A DNA stretch of 64,000 nt. Source: Cellulomonas sp. 73-145 (GTDB taxonomy: Bacteria; Actinomycetota; Actinomycetes; Actinomycetales; Cellulomonadaceae). The DNA lies in the NCBI GenBank assembly GCA_001898185.1, contig MKTI01000005.1, positions 248,001 to 312,000 of the forward strand, read 5' to 3'. The translations under genes were made by a program, and so were the position numbers. This document shows positions 42,928-52,114 of the stretch, piece after piece (the first letter of the stretch is position 1; the number at the start of each line of letters is the position of its first letter). The notes beneath the pieces are model-generated. The model saw only the letters and a list, made by a program, of their open reading frames with translations, did no database searches and had not been told where the DNA came from.

Positions 42928-43578
42928 TCAGCTCCTCGCCGTCACGGTGTCGGCGGGGGCGGACGCGTCGTTGGCTGCGCGCCAGGACTCCAGGAACCTC
43001 AAGAAGGCCGTGGCCCCGGGGTCCTGCAGACCGATGCTGCGTTCCTGGAGCCAGGACGCACGTCCCCGCCGGGACTGCAGCGGCGTGGTGTCTTCCACCG
43101 CGCGACGGGCGGCGCCGATGGCTTCGTCCAGGCCGCTGCTCGCGTCAGCGGCTGCCTCCAGCGCTTCGGCCGCGGGCATGATCGCGTCGAGGATCGTCTT
43201 GTCCCCGAGCTGGGTCTTGCCTCGGTTGGCGATGTTCTCCCCGGCCAGGCGCGCGAACGCGCCGGCGTCTGCGACGCTGACATCGTCCAACGTTGCCCAG
43301 CCACGCGATCCCGCCAGCAGGCCGCCGGCGACGAGCGCTGCCATCGTGGACGGGTTCGCGTTGGCGAACGCCTTCGCACACGTCCGGGCGATCTCGGTGG
43401 GGGACGCGTCGTCGGACAACGCCTCAAGCGCCTCGATGACAGCCTTCGCGCCGAGGGACACGGTGATTCCGAGGTCGCCGTCGCCGAGCGCCTGGTCCAG
43501 GTCGCGGAGCTCGTCGGCATAGCCGACCAGCTCGCCGAGGGCGCGGCTGATCGACTCCTGAAGCTGGACGGAACGCAT
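42928..43578 (-). CDS. Dihydroxyacetone kinase subunit DhaL-like (Dak2)
   Basis: 216-residue all-alpha Dak2 domain that carries the nucleotide for phosphorylating the DhaK-bound ketose. Magnesium-binding aspartates are D28, D33 and D35 in DLDQALGDGDLG; the usual His after DGD is Leu. DLGITVSLG and NRGKTQLGDKTILDAIMPA follow the family. It may use ATP directly or be recharged by a PTS-type DhaM; no dhaM is nearby, so ATP is more likely. The start at 43578 is 4 nt after the dhaK-like stop. Confidence 0.87.
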   Translation of the reverse strand: MRSVQLQESISRALGELVGYADELRDLDQALGDGDLGITVSLGAKAVIEALEALSDDASPTEIARTCAKAFANANPSTMAALVAGGLLAGSRGWATLDDVSVADAGAFARLAGENIANRGKTQLGDKTILDAIMPAAEALEAAADASSGLDEAIGAARRAVEDTTPLQSRRGRASWLQERSIGLQDPGATAFLRFLESWRAANDASAPADTVTARS

Positions 43579-43582
43579 CGTT

Positions 43583-44581
43583 CTACTCCTCGAAGAAGGG
43601 CGACTTGGCGGGGGCCTCGAGCAGCGCGAGCCGCTCGTCGTTGAGCTCGAGGAGAGAGATGGAGGCGCCGGCCATCTCCAGGCTCGTCGCGTACTCGCCG
43701 ACGTAGGACTTGGCGATCGTGATCCCACGCTCGGCGAGCAAGGTGTGCACCCGGCGGAACAGGACGTACAGCTCCTCCAGCGGTGTGGCACCCAGACCGT
43801 TGACCAGGACCGCGACGCGCGAGCCCGAGGTCAGGTCGAGGTCCGCGACCAGCGCGGTGATGATCCGATCGGCGATCTGGTCGGCCGACTCCAGCGGGCC
43901 CCGGTGGATCCCGGGCTCGCCGTGGATGCCGATCCCGATCTCCATCTCCCCGTCGGGCAGCTCGAAGCTCGGGTGGCCCGTGGTGGGCAGGATGGTCGGC
44001 GACAGGCCGATGCCCATCGTCGCGGTGTGCTCGATCACGTCCTCGGCGACGGCGGCGACCTGGTCCAGGTCGTCGCCGCGCTCGGCCGCGGCGCCGGCCG
44101 CCTTGTACGCGAAGATGATCCCGGCGACGCCTCGCCGATCCGCCTTGCGGTCCTTCGGCTGGCTCGCGACGTCGTCGCGGCCGAGCACGGTGCGAGTCTC
44201 GATGCCTTCCAGCTCGGCCAGGTCGGTCGCGAGGTCGAAGTTGAAGACGTCGCCGCCGTAGTTGCCGTACAGGAACAGCACTCCGGCGCCGCCGTCGACA
44301 GCCTTGGCGGCCTCGAAGCACTGCTGTGAGGACGGGGAGCTGAAGACGTTGCCGATCGCGACGCCCGAGCACAGACCTGTACCGACGTAGCCCTTGAACA
44401 GCGGCAGGTGCCCCGAGCCGCCACCGGTGACGATGCCGACATGGCCGGCGACCGGCGCATCGGCGCGCACCAGGATCCTCAGGTCGTCGGCCGGCGTCTT
44501 CACCAACGTCGGGTGCGCCTTGAGGATGCCCTCGATCATCTCGTCGACGAATCGATCGGGATCGTTGATGATCTTCTTCAC
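43583..44581 (-). CDS. Dihydroxyacetone kinase subunit DhaK-like (Dak1)
   Basis: 332-residue Dak1 domain that binds a short ketose covalently. Residues corresponding to the E. coli active site are present: H58 (GGGSGHLP), D111 (NYGGDVFNFD) and H220 (GIHGEPGI), the last forming the hemiaminal bond. The Glu after H58 is Leu, a difference from true dihydroxyacetone kinases; homologues with altered pockets phosphorylate erythrulose. ATG at 44581 is preceded by GGAAGGA. It follows the permease gene and starts the enzyme part of the operon. Confidence 0.88.
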   Translation of the reverse strand: MKKIINDPDRFVDEMIEGILKAHPTLVKTPADDLRILVRADAPVAGHVGIVTGGGSGHLPLFKGYVGTGLCSGVAIGNVFSSPSSQQCFEAAKAVDGGAGVLFLYGNYGGDVFNFDLATDLAELEGIETRTVLGRDDVASQPKDRKADRRGVAGIIFAYKAAGAAAERGDDLDQVAAVAEDVIEHTATMGIGLSPTILPTTGHPSFELPDGEMEIGIGIHGEPGIHRGPLESADQIADRIITALVADLDLTSGSRVAVLVNGLGATPLEELYVLFRRVHTLLAERGITIAKSYVGEYATSLEMAGASISLLELNDERLALLEAPAKSPFFEE

Positions 44582-44647
44582 GTCATTCCTTCCTTCGGTG
44601 CACGACGGTGCGCGCCGGGCGGGTACGGCTTCGTGTGTCGGTGCAGG

Positions 44648-45730
44648 TCACACCGGTGTCGGCGGCGTCGCGGGCCCGACTGGTAGCGCGGGTGGAGTCC
44701 CTCGTCGCCGGCGGCGCAGGTGCACCTGATCGGAGACCATGACGACGATGAGGATCAGGCCCTGGGCGACGGCGTACTGGTAGGGCGACCAGCGCATGGC
44801 GTTGAACCCGCTGGACACGATCTGCAACGTCAGGGCGGCGAGCACGACCCCGGTGACGGTGGCGAACCCGCCGTTCGGATTGGTGCCGCCGAGGACCGCG
44901 ATGACGATGACGAGCAGGGTGTAGGAGGCGCCGTAGTCCGCACTGGCCGTCGGGTTGCGTGCGATGAACAGCATGCCGGCGATACCGCCGAGCAGTCCGG
45001 TCATCACGTACGTGCCCAACAGGGTCCGTCGGCTGCTGATCCCGGAGTACGCAGCCGCGGTCGGGTTGGCGCCCTGCAGCTGGATCTTGTGCCCGAGTGC
45101 GGTCCGGTTGATCAGAATCCCGATCCCCGCGGCCACGAGCAGCAGGGCGATGAACAGGACCGGGATGCCGCCCACCGTGGCGTTCCCGACACCGGTCAGG
45201 ACCCGCGGGGCTCCGTAGAGCGTCCGGCCGCCCGTCCACACCACCGCCAGACCGTTGAAGATCTGCATCGTGGCGAGCGTCGCCAGGATCGGGGTGATGC
45301 CGACTCGGCTGACCAGGAGGCCGTTGACCAAACCGCCAACCAGCGCCACCACCAGACCGATGAGGATGAACACCGGTCCGAGCGCGTCGCCGCGGCTGCC
45401 GGCGGCCGTGTAGAGCGTCGAGATGGTGATGGCGGTCAGGTTGGCAACGGCCACGATCGACAGGTCGATCCCGCCCGTGAGCATCGCGAGCATCTGGGCG
45501 ATGGCGAGCACGCCGATCTCCGGTGCAGCCACGGCGATGTTCTGCAGGTTGAGGGTGGACAGGTACACCCCGGGACGCAGCGCTGCGAACAGGGCGAAAG
45601 CCACCACGACGAGGACCAGCATGCGCCGCACGCCACGGTTCGTCTGGAAGCGGCCGACCAGCGATCGGGCTACCTCGTCGACACTGGCATTGACTCGCCG
45701 CAGCGAGCCCTGCTCCTTCTGGGCGGTCAC
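44648..45730 (-). CDS. Ribose/AI-2-type ABC transporter permease, second
   Basis: 360-residue CUT2 permease of about nine or ten helices. LTGGIDLSIVAVANL is the conserved GGIDLS motif; NRTALGHKIQLQGANPTAAAYSGI is the cytoplasmic loop. The start is GTG at 45730, overlapping the stop of the first permease (GTGA) with GGAGGTGG five nt upstream. Forms a heterodimer with the product of 45727-46752, as in LsrCD and rhamnose importers. Confidence 0.88.
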   Translation of the reverse strand: MTAQKEQGSLRRVNASVDEVARSLVGRFQTNRGVRRMLVLVVVAFALFAALRPGVYLSTLNLQNIAVAAPEIGVLAIAQMLAMLTGGIDLSIVAVANLTAITISTLYTAAGSRGDALGPVFILIGLVVALVGGLVNGLLVSRVGITPILATLATMQIFNGLAVVWTGGRTLYGAPRVLTGVGNATVGGIPVLFIALLLVAAGIGILINRTALGHKIQLQGANPTAAAYSGISSRRTLLGTYVMTGLLGGIAGMLFIARNPTASADYGASYTLLVIVIAVLGGTNPNGGFATVTGVVLAALTLQIVSSGFNAMRWSPYQYAVAQGLILIVVMVSDQVHLRRRRRGTPPALPVGPATPPTPV

Positions 45731-46752
45731 CGGGCCACCTCCAGGTCCTCGTGGGCGAACACTCTCTTGCGCGAGCGCTTCGCGGCGGCCGCCTGGACGC
45801 CGACACCTATGACGAGCAGGAGACCCACCGCAGCGCGCTGCCAGGCGGTAGGCACACCCACGAGCAGCAGGCTGTTGTTGATCAGCTGCACGAGCAGCAC
45901 CCCGAGGAGCGTGCCTCCGACAGAGCCGCGGCCACCAAAGATCGACGCCCCACCGAGAACGACGGCGGCGATGATGTCGAGCTCGCTGCCGACCAGGTCC
46001 TGCGGGTTGGCGTTCCGCCCGAGGATCACGTAGACCACACCGCCGGCGGCGGCGAGCATCCCGACCAGGACGTAGACGAGCAGCTGGGACCGGATCACGC
46101 GGAAGCCAGCGCGTCTCGCTGCCTCGGTGTCCCCACCGATCGCGTAGACCCCGCGCCCGAACATCGTGTTGCGAAGCAGCCACCACACGAACACCGTCAG
46201 CAGGACCGGGACCAGGACCATCAGGCTCACCGAGACCGGTGAGCCTCCGGAGTGGGCCGTGACCAGGTCGTGCTTGCCGGCGCGGTCCATGCTGGGCGGC
46301 AGCGCGGCGATGTACCGCGAACCGATGTAGGCCAGCAACGCGCCCTTGAACACGCTCTGCGTACCCAGGGTGACGATCAGTGTCGGCAGCCGGAACCGGG
46401 CGATCAGCCCGCCGTTGACCAGCCCGAGCACCGCACCGATCCCCAGCGCGAGCAAGGTGAGGACGACCAGCGAGGCGGTCGATCCACCGGCTCCGGAGAG
46501 CTTCACGGTGGTGTACGCGGCGAAGATGGCGATTGCCGCGAAGGAGACGTCGATCCCGCCGGAGATGATGACGATCAGGACGGCCAGGGCGAAGATCACC
46601 GGCACGATCGAGCTGCGAATCACCGCGAAGAGGGTTCCCACGGTAAAGAATGACGGGCTCACCAGCGACATCGCGACGATGAGGACCACCAGGACGGCCG
46701 CGAGAACGCCCTCGTTGTTGGAACCACGAAGGGCCATGAGCCGGGCGCTCAT
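45727..46752 (-). CDS. Ribose/AI-2-type ABC transporter permease, first
   Basis: 341-residue CUT2 permease: ISGGIDVSFAAIAIFAAY is the GGIDxS motif, GRGVYAIGGDTEAARRAGF the ATPase-contacting loop. The ATG at 46752 overlaps the ATPase stop (ATGA). It pairs with the next permease gene. Confidence 0.88.
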   Translation of the reverse strand: MSARLMALRGSNNEGVLAAVLVVLIVAMSLVSPSFFTVGTLFAVIRSSIVPVIFALAVLIVIISGGIDVSFAAIAIFAAYTTVKLSGAGGSTASLVVLTLLALGIGAVLGLVNGGLIARFRLPTLIVTLGTQSVFKGALLAYIGSRYIAALPPSMDRAGKHDLVTAHSGGSPVSVSLMVLVPVLLTVFVWWLLRNTMFGRGVYAIGGDTEAARRAGFRVIRSQLLVYVLVGMLAAAGGVVYVILGRNANPQDLVGSELDIIAAVVLGGASIFGGRGSVGGTLLGVLLVQLINNSLLLVGVPTAWQRAAVGLLLVIGVGVQAAAAKRSRKRVFAHEDLEVAR

Positions 46753-48251
46753 GCGGCCATCGTCCGCTGGATCGTCTCGAGGTCGACGCCGTCGCCCTCG
46801 AGCTCTTGAACCACCTGGCCCTGGCGGATGACCAGGACGCGGTGGCACACGGCGACCAGCTCGGGCACGTCGTCGGACACGATGAGCACGCCGCGACCGT
46901 CTGCCGCCTCCTGGCGCAGGATCTGCAGGATCTCTGACTTCGACCCCACGTCAACTCCCACGGTCGGTCCGTTCAGGATGAGCACCTTCGGCTTGGTCGC
47001 CAGCCACTTGGCCAGCACGACCCGTTGCGCGTTGCCGCCCGACAGGCTCCGCACAGGCGAGGAGACGTTCGGCGCCTTGATGCGCAGCCGCCCGAACAGC
47101 GACGTGATCGTCTCGGCGATGCGCCGGCGATCGAGAAGACGTGAGGGGCGGCGCCGGTAGGCGTCGAGTGAGGACGCGATGATGTTGTCCGCGATCGACG
47201 CATCCATGAACAGGCCCTGAGTAAGGCGATCCTCCGGCACGTACCCGATGCCTGCCGCGACGGCGTCGTCGATGGAGCGGATCGTGCAGTCCTGCCCGTC
47301 GACGGTGATGGTGCCCGAGCGGGCAGGCAGCACGCCGAACAGGGATTCGGCGATCTCGCTGCGACCGGAGCCCAGCAGGCCCGTCAGCCCGAGGATCTCA
47401 CCGCGGTGCAGCGTGAAGGACACGTCGCGGTACGCCCCGGGAAGGGTCAGGTCCCGCACCTCCAGCACGGCGGAGGCGTCAGCTGGCAGGCGTACGACCT
47501 GCCGGCTCTCGTCGATGTCGTGCCCGGTCATGTAGCGCCCGATGCTGGCTCCGTCGAGCTCGGCGGCCGGCGCTGTGAGCACGTGGGACCCGTTGCGCAG
47601 GATCGTGACGGTCTGAGCGACCTGGAGGACCTCGTCGAGCTTGTGGCTGACGAAGAGGAGCGCGACGCCGCGCTCCGTCAGCTGCCGCACGACCGCGAAC
47701 AGCCGCTGCACCTCGGTGCGGGTCAGCGCCGTGGTCGGCTCGTCCATGATCAGGATGCGCGCGTCGTGGACCAGGGCGCGGCAGATGGCGGTGAGCTGCT
47801 TGTCGGCGACGGAGAGGCGTTCGACGTCCTCCTCGAGGTCCAGCTTGATGCCCAGCTCGCGCACGATCCGCTCGGCGGCGGGACGTGCGCGCCTTCTGGA
47901 GTAGAGCGCCCGGTGGGCGGCGACCTCGCCCGTGAGCACGATGTTCTCGGCCGCGGTGAGGTTCCCGAACAGCGAGAAGTCCTGGTAGATGACCTGGATT
48001 CCCGCATCCATGGCGCCGCTCGGCGTCATGCGGTCGTGCTCGGTGCCCGCGACGACGATCCTGCCGGAGTCGGGTCGCTCGACGCCGCTGATGATCTTGA
48101 TCAGCGTGGACTTTCCGCAGCCGTTCTCACCGGCCAAGCAGTGCACGGTGCCCGGCTTCAGGCTCAGGGAGACGCCTGCGAGGGCGCGCACGCCGCCGAA
48201 CGTCTTGACGATGTCGCTGACCTCGAGCACCGGAGCTTCGCTCTCGCTCAT
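46749..48251 (-). CDS. Ribose/AI-2-type ABC transporter ATPase, tandem domains
   Basis: 500-residue RbsA/LsrA-like ATPase. Domain 1 is canonical: GENGCGKST, VIYQDFS Q-loop, ILIMDEPTTALT. Domain 2 keeps the signature LSGGNAQRV, but its Walker B reads VLILNGPTVGVD, so the Asp-Glu pair is N427-G428 and catalysis there should be lost; its Walker A (GLLGSGRSEIA) is also weak, as usual. Transport would rely on one active site. ATG at 48251 has GGAGGTG upstream. Preceded by a strong hairpin after the binding-protein gene. Confidence 0.9.
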   Translation of the reverse strand: MSESEAPVLEVSDIVKTFGGVRALAGVSLSLKPGTVHCLAGENGCGKSTLIKIISGVERPDSGRIVVAGTEHDRMTPSGAMDAGIQVIYQDFSLFGNLTAAENIVLTGEVAAHRALYSRRRARPAAERIVRELGIKLDLEEDVERLSVADKQLTAICRALVHDARILIMDEPTTALTRTEVQRLFAVVRQLTERGVALLFVSHKLDEVLQVAQTVTILRNGSHVLTAPAAELDGASIGRYMTGHDIDESRQVVRLPADASAVLEVRDLTLPGAYRDVSFTLHRGEILGLTGLLGSGRSEIAESLFGVLPARSGTITVDGQDCTIRSIDDAVAAGIGYVPEDRLTQGLFMDASIADNIIASSLDAYRRRPSRLLDRRRIAETITSLFGRLRIKAPNVSSPVRSLSGGNAQRVVLAKWLATKPKVLILNGPTVGVDVGSKSEILQILRQEAADGRGVLIVSDDVPELVAVCHRVLVIRQGQVVQELEGDGVDLETIQRTMAA

Positions 48252-48270
48252 CGCTCACCTCCAGGGGGAC

Positions 48271-48303
48271 GGTGCGGCCCCGTCGTCTCGACGGGGCCGC
48301 ACC
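48271..48303 (-). promoter_or_regulatory. Intercistronic stem-loop after the second binding-protein gene
   Basis: GGTGCGGCCCCGTCG at 48271-48285 pairs perfectly with CGACGGGGCCGCACC at 48289-48303 over a 3-nt loop. It fills most of the 65-nt gap between binding-protein and ATPase genes, the same layout as at 31316-31349. Confidence 0.65.
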
Positions 48304-48316
48304 TGCGTTCAGCGGA

Positions 48317-49384
48317 TCAGAAGGGGTACTTCGCCATGTTCGACTTGTCGACGATCACGGCCGCGTCACCGACGTAGACGTTGTCCGTTCCGGTCAGCTT
48401 CTTCAGGGAGTGGTACCCCTCCAGGCCCAGATCGGTACCGTCCTGGACCTTCTGCCCCTGGGCGAGCATGAGCGCGATCTTCAGCTGCGCCTGGCCGGCC
48501 AGGGCGGGGTCCCAGAAGAAGATCTTCTGGATCGAGCCGTCCGTGAGGTACTTCGACGCGACCGACGGGATGCTCGTGCCCATCACGCAGACCTGACCGG
48601 CCTTGCCGGCCTCGGACACGGCGCGGGCAATACCGGCGACGTCGGTGCCGGCCGAGCCCTCGAAGCCCTTGATGTCGGGATACTTGCCGAGGATCTCCTT
48701 GGCCTTCTGGTACGCGACGTTCTCGTCCTCCTTGGACTCGATCGGGTCCTCGACCCGGGTCACGTTCGGGTACTTGGCCTTGGCCTCGTCGAGCGCCCCC
48801 TGGACCCAGTCCATGTGCGTCTTGGCGGTCAGGTGGCCGACGAACGCCACGTACTTCCCGGAGGTGCCCATGCACTGGGCCAGGTTGTCCATCATCTTGG
48901 CGCCGTAGGCCGCGTTGTCGAACGCCTCGATGTCGATGTCGACGTTCTTCATGCCGGCGGCTTCGTGCGAGACGACGACGATGCCCTGCGACCGGGCCTG
49001 GCCAAGCACCTGCTCGAGCGACGCCGGCGAGTTGGGCACCACGGTGATGGCCGTCGGCTTCTGCGGGATCAGGTTCTGGATGATCTGGACCTGCTTCTCC
49101 GGGGTGGCGTCGTCGCCGCCGTCCTGGCGAGCGTCCACACCGGTGTCCTTCTTGAACTGCGCCACACCCTCGGCCATGCGGTCGAACCAGCCCACACCCT
49201 GGATCTTCACGACCGTGACCATCGTCATGGACTTCGGGTCCTTCGTGGCACCGCCAGCGGCGCCACCGCCCGCAGCACCCGACGACGAGGACGTCGTCGA
49301 ACCGCCGACCGAACCGCATGCGGTCAGCAGACCAGTCACCACGGTCGCGGCCACCGCGAGCTTCATGGACTTCGTGCGCCTCAT
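48317..49384 (-). CDS. AI-2/rhamnose-type ABC transporter substrate-binding lipoprotein
   Basis: 355-residue type 1 binding protein. Lipobox LLTAC (Cys23), Ser/Gly-rich linker, then MVTVVKIQGVGWFDRMAEGV and QIIQNLIPQKPTAITVVPNSP, a pattern closer to LsrB/RhaS-type binding proteins than to RbsB. ATG at 49384 has GAGGGAG upstream. First gene of a ten-gene operon ending with the M29-type gene. The ligand is unknown; the downstream kinases point to a small ketose or polyol. Confidence 0.88.
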   Translation of the reverse strand: MRRTKSMKLAVAATVVTGLLTACGSVGGSTTSSSSGAAGGGAAGGATKDPKSMTMVTVVKIQGVGWFDRMAEGVAQFKKDTGVDARQDGGDDATPEKQVQIIQNLIPQKPTAITVVPNSPASLEQVLGQARSQGIVVVSHEAAGMKNVDIDIEAFDNAAYGAKMMDNLAQCMGTSGKYVAFVGHLTAKTHMDWVQGALDEAKAKYPNVTRVEDPIESKEDENVAYQKAKEILGKYPDIKGFEGSAGTDVAGIARAVSEAGKAGQVCVMGTSIPSVASKYLTDGSIQKIFFWDPALAGQAQLKIALMLAQGQKVQDGTDLGLEGYHSLKKLTGTDNVYVGDAAVIVDKSNMAKYPF

Positions 49385-49495
49385 GTCTCACTCCCTCGTG
49401 ATCTCGAGCCTCTGCACGGCTTCGTGCACTCCCAGCGGCCACTACGCCGACTTTGGCGACAGTAGACCCCGATTTCGCACAGGTCGAGCACCTGT

Positions 49496-49515
49496 TATGC
49501 GCGATATCGCGCATA
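49496..49515. promoter_or_regulatory. Perfect 20-bp palindrome, probable DeoR operator
   Basis: TATGCGCGATATCGCGCATA is perfectly self-complementary. It lies in the 208-bp gap between the divergent transporter operon and the deoR gene, 112 nt upstream of the former. Two direct CGTTACC repeats (49523-49529 and 49534-49540) follow it on the deoR side. Confidence 0.65.
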
Positions 49516-49592
49516 TGACGATCGTTACCTGCTCGTTACCGCGCAGACCCCTGTGTAGGCTGCGTGCAACGCGACGATGCGAGGAGGGGGCA

Positions 49593-50432
49593 GTGGGCAG
49601 ACGGCAGGACATCGTGGCGATCGTCCGGTCGACGGGTTTCGCCAGCGTGGTCTCACTGGCCCAGCACTTCAGGGTCGACACCTCGACGATCCGCCGCGAC
49701 CTGGACCGCCTCGAGCAGCAGCGGCTGATCGAGCGCACGCACGGCGGGGCCGTCCCCGTGAAGTCTGCTGACGGACGGGCCTCCTCCGAGACGCGTCATC
49801 GCGCTGAGAAGGCCGCCATCGGGGCCGCCATGGCCGAACGCATCCACGAAGGCCAGACGGTCCTTCTCGACAGCGGGACAACGACCCTCGAGGTCGCCCG
49901 GCACCTGAAGCACCAGCGACTGACCGTCGTCACGCACGACCTGCGCATCGGCCTGGAGATCGCCAAACGGCGCAGCATGCACCTGGTGTTCATCGGAGGT
50001 GAGCTGCTGCCCCAGGAGTTCGCCATGTGGGGTCCCACATCCGTGCAGCAGATCGACAACATGCGGGTCAACGTCGCGATCTTCGGCGCGGACACCGTCC
50101 TCGACGAGGGCCTCTACATCCGAGCCAGCTACGAGCTCGAGGTGAAGCGGCACATGCGAGCCATTGCGGCCGAGGCCTTCTTCGTGGCCGACAGCTCCAA
50201 GTTCGGCCGTGAGGCGCTCTTCAAGGTGTTCGGCTTCGAGGAGTTCACCGCCGGGATCACCGACGACACACTCGACCCGATCCGCGCAGCGTCCTTCCCG
50301 GTCCCCTTGATTCGTGTGCCCGCGCGACGAACGCCGGAAAGCGAGACCGCCATAGATGACGCGGCCCCTGAGCGCCGAGCCAGACCGGAGCGTCGAGCCA
50401 CAGTCGATAGTGAGGCAGGCCCAGCCATCTGA
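49593..50432 (+). CDS. DeoR-family transcriptional regulator
   Basis: 279-residue DeoR protein: helix-turn-helix near residues 4-55 (LAQHFRVDTSTIRRDLDRL, ERTHGGAV), then the DeoRC domain with LLDSGTTTLEVARHLK and FFVADSSKFGREA. GTG at 49593 follows GGAGGGGG. The tail beyond residue 250 is Arg/Ala/Glu-rich and probably disordered. Divergent from the SBP-DhaKL operon and likely its regulator, responding to a phosphorylated intermediate. It is the last gene before the right island edge. Confidence 0.88.
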   Translation: MGRRQDIVAIVRSTGFASVVSLAQHFRVDTSTIRRDLDRLEQQRLIERTHGGAVPVKSADGRASSETRHRAEKAAIGAAMAERIHEGQTVLLDSGTTTLEVARHLKHQRLTVVTHDLRIGLEIAKRRSMHLVFIGGELLPQEFAMWGPTSVQQIDNMRVNVAIFGADTVLDEGLYIRASYELEVKRHMRAIAAEAFFVADSSKFGREALFKVFGFEEFTAGITDDTLDPIRAASFPVPLIRVPARRTPESETAIDDAAPERRARPERRATVDSEAGPAI

Positions 50433-50641
50433 CACCGCTCGATGCCAGATGCGGGATCCTGGATGAGGATCAGTGCGAGAAGGAACTGGTTCCACGACCA
50501 ATAGGAAGTAGAGCAGGCCGGCTCGGTCCTCGTCCACCGGGCGCCTCGCCAAGATGGTGAAGTCTGGCCGGCACCGCCCTCACGTCGTCGACCGCGACTC
50601 GTGACCTCGGCGGTACGGCGTGCGCCGCAGGGCTCAACGGC

Positions 50642-50920
<279 letters not shown>

Positions 50921-50989
50921 TCGACCCGCAACCGCGAGCCGCGCCCCGGAGGGCGCCTGGAGAGTCTAGGACGATCCCCGGCCCGAACG

Positions 50990-51682
50990 CTAATCCGGGT
51001 TCCGGGTCTGCGACTCCGCCTCGGCGGGTGCGTCGGGCCCCGCGTCCCAGTCCCGGGAAGCGTCCGTCGGGCCGAGGTTGAAGCCGTGCAGCCGCCAGTC
51101 CGGTGCCACCGGCCCGTGCGAGGGGCTGAGGTCGGCCCAGTGCGCGTTCTGCAGGCCGATCACCCCGCGCCACGCCGGGTCCTGCCCCAGCAGCTCACCC
51201 ACCGCGAGCGCGATGGCCGCCCCGTGCGACACCACCACGAGCGTGTCGGCCTGTCCGAGCGCCTCTGCGTGGGCACGGACCGCCGCACCGAGGCGTGCCG
51301 CGACGTCGGCCCGCGACTCGGCACCGACACCGACGGGGTCGCCACCGGCGCGCCAGACGGCGAACTCCTCCGGCCACCGCTCGTCGATCTGCTCGCCGGT
51401 CAGCCCCTCCCACTCCCCGAAGCTGCGCTCGCGCACCTGCGGGTCCACGGCGAGCGGCAGGCCGGCACCGCGGGCCAGGTACTCGGCGGTGGCCTGCGCC
51501 CGCGAGAGGTCCGACGACACGATCACCGTCGGCTCGTACCGGGCGAGGATCGTCGCGGCGGCGGTGCGAGCCTGCCAGCGGCCGACGGCGTCGAGAGGGA
51601 TGTCGATCTGGCCCTGCAGCCGTCCGCTCGCGTTCGCCGCCGTGCGTCCGTGCCGCCACAGCAGCACGCGTCCGGCGGTCAC
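50990..51682 (-). CDS. Histidine phosphatase family protein (phosphoglycerate mutase-like)
   Basis: 230-residue histidine phosphatase. LLWRHGRTAAN holds the phospho-acceptor His (RHG motif near residue 11), RERSFGEWEG is the second conserved block and VVVSHGAAIAL gives the second His. Members remove phosphate from sugar phosphates, glucosyl-3-phosphoglycerate or nucleotides; the exact substrate is open. The GTG start overlaps the rsfS stop (GTGA), an arrangement common in actinobacteria. The tail beyond residue 200 is acidic and probably unstructured. Confidence 0.85.
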   Translation of the reverse strand: MTAGRVLLWRHGRTAANASGRLQGQIDIPLDAVGRWQARTAAATILARYEPTVIVSSDLSRAQATAEYLARGAGLPLAVDPQVRERSFGEWEGLTGEQIDERWPEEFAVWRAGGDPVGVGAESRADVAARLGAAVRAHAEALGQADTLVVVSHGAAIALAVGELLGQDPAWRGVIGLQNAHWADLSPSHGPVAPDWRLHGFNLGPTDASRDWDAGPDAPAEAESQTRNPD

Positions 51683-52095
51683 TCCCCGAGGTCCTCGTGC
51701 TCCTGGCCCGCGCGCTCCTGCTGCTCGACACCCCGTGAGTCAGCCGGCAGCTCGATCACCGGGCAGTCCTTCCACAGCCGCTCGAGGGCGTAGTAGACCC
51801 GGTCCTCGGCGTGCTGCACGTGCACGACGATGTCGCCGAAGTCGATCAGCACCCACCGGCCCTGACCTTTGCCCTCTCGCCGCAGCGGCTTCGCGCCGAG
51901 CTTGAACAGGGCCTCCTCGACGGCGTCGACGATCGCGCCGACCTGCCGCTCGTTGGTGCCGGACGCGATGAGGAACACGTCGGTGAGCACCAGCTGGGCG
52001 CTCACGTCCAGGGCGATGATCTCCTGCGCCTTGCGGTCGGCAGCGGCGTGCGCCGCGGCATAGGTCAGCTGCAGGGCACGGTCGGATGCGGGCAC
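51679..52095 (-). CDS. rsfS: Ribosomal silencing factor RsfS
   Basis: 138 residues, Iojap/RsfS family. It binds L14 on the large subunit and blocks subunit joining when translation is slowed. Diagnostic segments are DVSAQLVLTDVFLIASGTNERQ, KPLRREG and GRWVLIDFGDIVVHV. GTG at 52095 has GAGGAG upstream. The C-terminal 20 residues are charged and extra to the core. Position between nadD and a histidine phosphatase is conserved in actinobacteria. Confidence 0.95.
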   Translation of the reverse strand: MPASDRALQLTYAAAHAAADRKAQEIIALDVSAQLVLTDVFLIASGTNERQVGAIVDAVEEALFKLGAKPLRREGKGQGRWVLIDFGDIVVHVQHAEDRVYYALERLWKDCPVIELPADSRGVEQQERAGQEHEDLGE

Positions 52096-52114
52096 GGGGC
52101 TCCTCGGTGGCGCG

